Positions 59,986 through 64,000 of a DNA stretch of 64,000 nucleotides are shown one piece after another. The notes under the pieces are model-generated. The model saw nothing but the letters and a program-made list of their open reading frames with translations. It had not been told where the DNA came from and searched no databases. Within the stretch, counting starts at the first letter, position 1. Each line of letters begins with the position of its first letter. Origin of the DNA: Epiperipatus broadwayi (taxonomy: Eukaryota > Onychophora > Udeonychophora > Euonychophora > Peripatidae); NCBI GenBank assembly GCA_028023455.1, contig JAQFVV010012398.1:10779160-10843159 (forward strand), read 5' to 3'. Made by a program: the position numbers and the translations under genes.

Positions 59986-60185
59986 CTATGCAAGAAGGTC
60001 CCCTGGGTCCGGATCATCTTCAATTCCAGACTCCAGAATTGAGCCTACTTCTGATTCTACTGCCATGGACAATAATCCAAGCTTCTCAATGAGGATGCTT
60101 TGTTCTGGGAATTCAGTTTCCACCAGGAGTATCTCTCTCTGGGAATCTTCTAGTGCTGCCAGCGCTGGGCTGTTAAGATAATCAA
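59986..60185 (-). CDS. Candidate 3'-terminal coding exon, acidic C-terminus
   Basis: Minus strand: a good acceptor (CAATGTTCCCCAATTCCAG) before 60185 and TAG stop at 59986-59988. The 66 codons read DYLNSPALAALEDSQREI, LLVETEFPEQSILIEKLG, LLSMAVESEVGSILESGI, EDDPDPGDLLA. It is strongly acidic, of high complexity and clearly coding-like. It belongs to a gene transcribed from the right, different from the gene at 0.2-51.8 kb because it ends in a stop here. Protein not recognised; acidic, Leu-rich C-termini of this type are common in regulatory proteins. The open frame above 60185 is inside a MITE and not coding. Confidence 0.6.
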
Positions 60186-60214
60186 CTGGAATTGGGGAAC
60201 ATTGAATATATGTA

Positions 60215-61076
60215 CACCTGGGTCTAGTTTTATGCGATAGGTTCCTCAGAAAACACATGCAAACAAAATCGCGCAAAAATAGACGTAACTTACATTGAAA
60301 AGGGGGGGATGCGGTCTGTGATTTTTCAAAATTCGCATAAAAGCAAAGCACCAATGTAAAATTACTTTAAAATTCACGCAAAAAAAAAAAAATAAGGAAA
60401 TAAAATATGACTAATAAAAAATTTCAAATTTGAAAAAAATTGATACAAGACAAACTTTTTTTAACTATCATATTTAATTTTATTCAAAATAATATATTTT
60501 TATGCATAATTTACAGTACAGTAATTTACATTTTTTATACACGTTTTAATTATTATGATTTTCTGGTGACAACGTAATTAGTAATTAATCTGTGAGATGA
60601 TTTTATTAATTGTTTACGAAGCTCGCAATATCCAGACATACAACCATTTAACTCTCGGAATTTAAAAGCACGTTAATGATTCGTGTCATTTATAAGAAAA
60701 TAATAATTGATTACGTTCTTTTTTAAAAAGCAAAAACAGAATGTTATTTAAAATGCAAAATTAACACGCACAATGTTTGAACAAATTTACATTATAATCT
60801 TGTAAAATTTAATGTGTGTATACATAATTTGTGGAAATCATGATTTTAATTTCATTATTGCATAAAATCTTACTATTATAAAGCACTGAAAATACTGAAA
60901 TTACTAAGATGAAAGTCGAATTCCAATAATGTGCTATTACTTTCAATATAACGTAAGTGCACGAAATTTATTATTTAAAGTAATAGCGCATTATCGGAAA
61001 TCGACTTCCAGTGAAACATGAATCGCGTAACTTCAAAATCGAGTTAAATAAGTCCACGTAAAAAGAGACCCAGGTG
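60215..61076. mobile_element. pogo/mariner-like MITE (about 862 bp)
   Basis: Left end CACCTGGGTCTAGTTTTATG, right end CGTAAAAAGAGACCCAGGTG, which are inverted copies with few mismatches. Both are flanked by TA (60213-60214 and 61077-61078), the target duplication of the Tc1/mariner/pogo group. Subterminal GGTTCCTCAGAAAA and GCG-rich phrases match the style of pogo-type ends. No transposase frame. It is inserted 29 bp upstream of the splice acceptor of the 59986-60185 exon, thus inside that gene's last intron. Confidence 0.82.
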
Positions 61077-61917
61077 TATTTATATTCAAATTGTTAATTA
61101 AAGGAAAACCTATTGTACATATCACAATTAATGTGTGTGTATATATATATAAATATATAGTAGCTATAATAATGGTTATACTACACTGCAGAGAGAAAAA
61201 AATGTGTTTAATAAAAATTCACTGAATAACTAAAAAATATACAAACTACTATTTACACGTGTGTGTATGTCACTTAAGAAATAAAAAGGTAAACTTCCTA
61301 CAGTTAAAAGAAAAATTAATTCCTGCACATTATTAATATTATTCAATATTTTCTTTGTGATATGTAAGAAATTATAAATTACAATGTAATGGAAGAAAAA
61401 ATATGTTCAGTACAGGAAAGAATTGCATAGTTTAAAAAAAGAAATAAATTTGAACCTGTTCTGTTTTGCATTTCCTGAACTGAGTTTTAAATAAAATTTC
61501 TCACACTTCATATTAAAAGTGGCTGACAAAGCTAAAAATACTATTAAAATTTTAGAATTTGATAGCATTTTAGCAAGTTATAATTAAAAAATTATAAGTT
61601 GACATTGAATTTTTCTTCTTCAGCGTTAACAAAAGGTAAATAAAAAGAGAAAGAAATAAGTGATTTTTCTTCTTCTTTTATTTATATATATTGTACCCTC
61701 ACTATATGATTAATGAAGAATAAATGCATAAAAGAATATGTATTTAAAAATAATGTACAAATAAAATATTACTTTCTTAAAATCAACTAAGCTAGCATGA
61801 AACAATAAACCTAAAGAAGGTCACAAAGTTTCCATGAAGATAATAACTTCTAGTTAAGCTAATCTTAAAATCCACAAACAAAATATTATGAAATAAATTT
61901 GATATTCATCAAAACAG
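61077..61917. other. AT-rich stretch, nothing recognised
   Basis: Short TATA run near 61140; otherwise homopolymer-rich. Confidence 0.5.
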
Positions 61918-62001
61918 TCCACTTCCTGTTGCTACCAAAAGCAGTTCACTGCTCACTGGCTCCAAAGGATGGAAGGATTCACATATTCAATGCTGCAGTT
62001 G
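61918..62001 (+). CDS. Candidate internal exon with WD-repeat-like wording
   Basis: Plus strand: acceptor TTCATCAAAACAG before 61918 and strong donor (AGTTG followed by GTAAGAAG) after 62001. The 84 nt read HFLLLPKAVHCSLAPKDG then RIHIFNAAVG. The DGRIHIFNA core resembles a WD repeat (DG.I.IW/F..), though one repeat is not proof. The minus strand also has a good acceptor (CTTCTTACCAACTGCAG) at the same place, so the orientation is not certain. The exon would be transcribed opposite to the acidic C-terminal exon at 60.1 kb. Confidence 0.42.
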
Positions 62002-62159
62002 GTAAGAAGATGCATGATAAAACATAAGTGATTAATTGTTTTAACCTTTTACACCTTTTCAAAAAATTTTAAATCAGTTTTAACTCAAAATAATTTATCA
62101 ATCATTTTATTCCATGCAAATGGCTGCCATTAATCAAGCAAAAGCTAATATAAGTAATT

Positions 62160-63250
62160 ACTATAATCACATGATCACCATCTCTTATACTAGCACATAA
62201 TTGTTATTAAACAATGCAAAACTCTCCATACAGTAATGCCACTCTGTGCTAACCAGAGTAATCAATGGATGCCAGAAGGCTTGTGCATAAAATCCCTATC
62301 TAGTGCTTGCTCATCCAATATCCCCAGACTAGTTTCTGGCTTGTGACCTTTGTCAGTGAGGAGCCTTGAATCTGAGAGCACTGCACCTAGATCTTAGGAT
62401 CCAATGCACCCCTCCAGCAGCCACCTTTTATCTCTACATAACTACAAAACTATGAATATAAAATTGAAAACAATATTTTCAATTCAAGCTCAATAGCTTA
62501 TATAATCATATGGGTCTGAACTTAGTTCAGCACCCACACATTTTGGTGTCTTGGGCTCTTTAACAACCATTGTCCCCACTACCCTATTAGACAGGATTGG
62601 TGTAAAACCACTAAACGTCACAAGATCACCATCTCTTATACTAGCACATAATTGTTATTAAACAAGGCAAAACTCTCCATACAGTAGTACCACCCTGTGC
62701 CACAAGCCAAAAACTAGTCTGAGGATATTATTAGGCACTAGATAGGGATTTTATGCACAAGCCTTCTGGCATCCATTGATTACTCTGGTTGGCACAGGAT
62801 GGCACTACTGTATGGAGAGTTTGGCTTGTTTAACAACAATTGTCTGCTAGTATAAGAGATGATGATCAAGTGATGTTTAGTGGTTTAACACCAATCCTGC
62901 CTAATAGGATAATGTTGGCTATAGTTGTTAATGAGCCAAAGACACCAATATATAAGGATTCTGAACTAAGTTCAGACCCATATGACTATATAAGCTATTG
63001 AGCTTGAATTGAAAATATTATTGTATTTTCAATTTCATTTTCAGTTTTGTAGTTAAGTAGAGATAAAATATGGCTGCTGGAGAGTTGCATTAGATCCTAA
63101 GATATAGGTGCAATGCTCTCAGATCCAAGGTTCCTCACTGGCAAAGGGCAGAAACTAGTCTGGGGATATTGGATGAGTAGGCCCTAGGTACGAATTTTAT
63201 GCACAAGCCTTCTGGAATCCATTGATTACTCTGGAGAGTATTGCCTTGTT
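62160..63250. repeat. R430 foldback copy 3 (forward and inverted units)
   Basis: Forward unit 62160-62690: AAAACTCTCCATACAGTAAT at 62217, AATCAATGGATGCCAGAAGG, TATCCCCAGACTAGTTTCTG, GAGAGCACTGCACCTAGATC, TTTTGGTGTCTTGGGCTC, then GATCACCATCTCTTATACTA again as the next unit opens. From about 62700 the same phrases return in reverse complement and mirror order down to GATTACTCTGGAGAGTATTG near 63240. It can form a hairpin of more than 500 bp per arm. Identity between arms is higher than in the 19-21.5 kb array. Confidence 0.88.
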
Positions 63251-63780
63251 TAATAATTACTATAATCACTACAATCATTAAAACAAGATTAAAACCTAGA
63301 AAATGAATTTAAAATGTAACCTAACAACTCAAAATAGAAAATAATTACAAAACAAACTAATTTTGATGATGGAACTAATTTGAAATGATTAGAAAATCAA
63401 TACCTGTGAAAATAAAAGTGAAGAAAAAATGCTTAATGATGATATTCCTGAGAATTCAAACTTAACTCCTGATATCAAGAAATAAAACTGCTTTTAGCAA
63501 CTACAAACCAGTCAGGGAGAATGGAAAACAGTTGAAGAAACATGCCAGATGCAAAGATTAGTTAAAAACCATGGAAAAATATTTTCCAAATGTTAAATTG
63601 TTCATGAAGAAATAATGACGATATCATGGTGTCGAACAGAAAGTGGCGGAATGTGGAATAACTTTTCAGGAAAGAAAAATTATTATCTTTAAATATTAAT
63701 TCAATCTCAAATTAAGAATTAAACATTATGGATTGTGATTTAAGCTACTTCCCTGCATAAAAATTAGAAAAATTTACAAT
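63251..63780. other. AT-rich spacer between R430 copies
   Basis: No recognisable feature. Slightly higher complexity near 63600-63660 but no open frame. Confidence 0.45.
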
Positions 63781-64000
63781 GTTAAACAGGCAAAGCTCAC
63801 TATATATATTGCCACACACAGCAAGCTACAGTAATCAATTGAAGCCAGAAGGCTGTGCATAAAATCCCCATCTAGTGCCTACTCATCCAATATCCCCAGA
63901 CTAGTCTCTGGCTTAAGGCCATAAGCCAGAGACTAGTCTGGGGATATTGGATGAGTAGGCACTAGATAAGCCAGACCAGTCTGGAAATATTGGATGAGTA
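63781..64000. repeat. R430 palindrome at window edge
   Basis: A partial forward unit (GCAAAGCTCACTATATATAT onward) reaches GACTAGTCTCTGGCTTAAGG and is at once mirrored by CCATAAGCCAGAGACTAGTC, then CTGGGGATATTGGATGAGTA, GGCACTAGAT. Arms of about 60 bp are almost exact inverted copies around a spacer of only a few bases near 63918. A further diverged GACCAGTCTGGAAATATTGG copy follows, and the array runs off the window. Confidence 0.88.

Overview
This is a eukaryotic, almost certainly metazoan, nuclear segment. It is very rich in A+T (roughly three quarters by eye), and candidate coding exons are short, far apart and flanked by GT/AG splice signals. The rest is interspersed repeats typical of large animal genomes: several LINE lineages, a Penelope-like element, hAT and pogo/mariner-like DNA elements, tRNA-derived SINEs, satellites and long trinucleotide microsatellites. 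An invertebrate is the most natural guess, but nothing here fixes the phylum. No rRNA, intact tRNA, CRISPR or prokaryotic operon is present.

Layout. 0-6 kb: a candidate 3'-terminal coding exon (minus strand), then a decayed RTE-type LINE (minus) carrying two internal tandem duplications. 7-8 kb: a foldback copy of a repeat family (here called R430). 8.7-13 kb: two small candidate exons (minus) and a minisatellite. 15-17 kb: a Penelope-like element bracketed by about 400-bp inverted arms. 17.4-24 kb: two decayed LINEs (minus) separated by a tandem array of R430. 25.1 kb: a well-bounded exon (minus). 26.1-30.7 kb: the best-preserved element, a CR1/Jockey-type LINE whose two ends both meet an ATT/TTA microsatellite; the 3' one is about 330 bp. 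33-36.6 kb: a possible terminal exon and small tandem repeats. 36.6-39.3 kb: a decayed Jockey-like LINE (plus). 41.6-42.8 and 47.6-48.4 kb: two non-autonomous hAT elements with target duplications. 43.2-51.9 kb: a run of candidate exons, all minus strand. 55 and 62-64 kb: more inverted R430 copies. 58.9 and 46.5 kb: two tRNA-derived mini-SINEs with target duplications. 60 kb: the 3' coding exon of another minus-strand gene, directly next to a pogo-like MITE.

The main host-gene signal is a set of minus-strand exons at 51.8, 49.0, 44.3, 44.1, 43.3, 25.3, 13.0, 8.7 and 0.4 kb. Most neighbouring splice phases agree, so they may be one gene of about 52 kb whose introns have collected the transposons. 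I could not recognise the protein. The most unusual structural signal is R430, a unit of about 350-450 bp found both head-to-tail and as inverted foldbacks at five places.

Caveats: all exon calls come from reading splice signals and open frames by eye. Element boundaries are approximate unless a terminal inverted repeat or target duplication fixes them.
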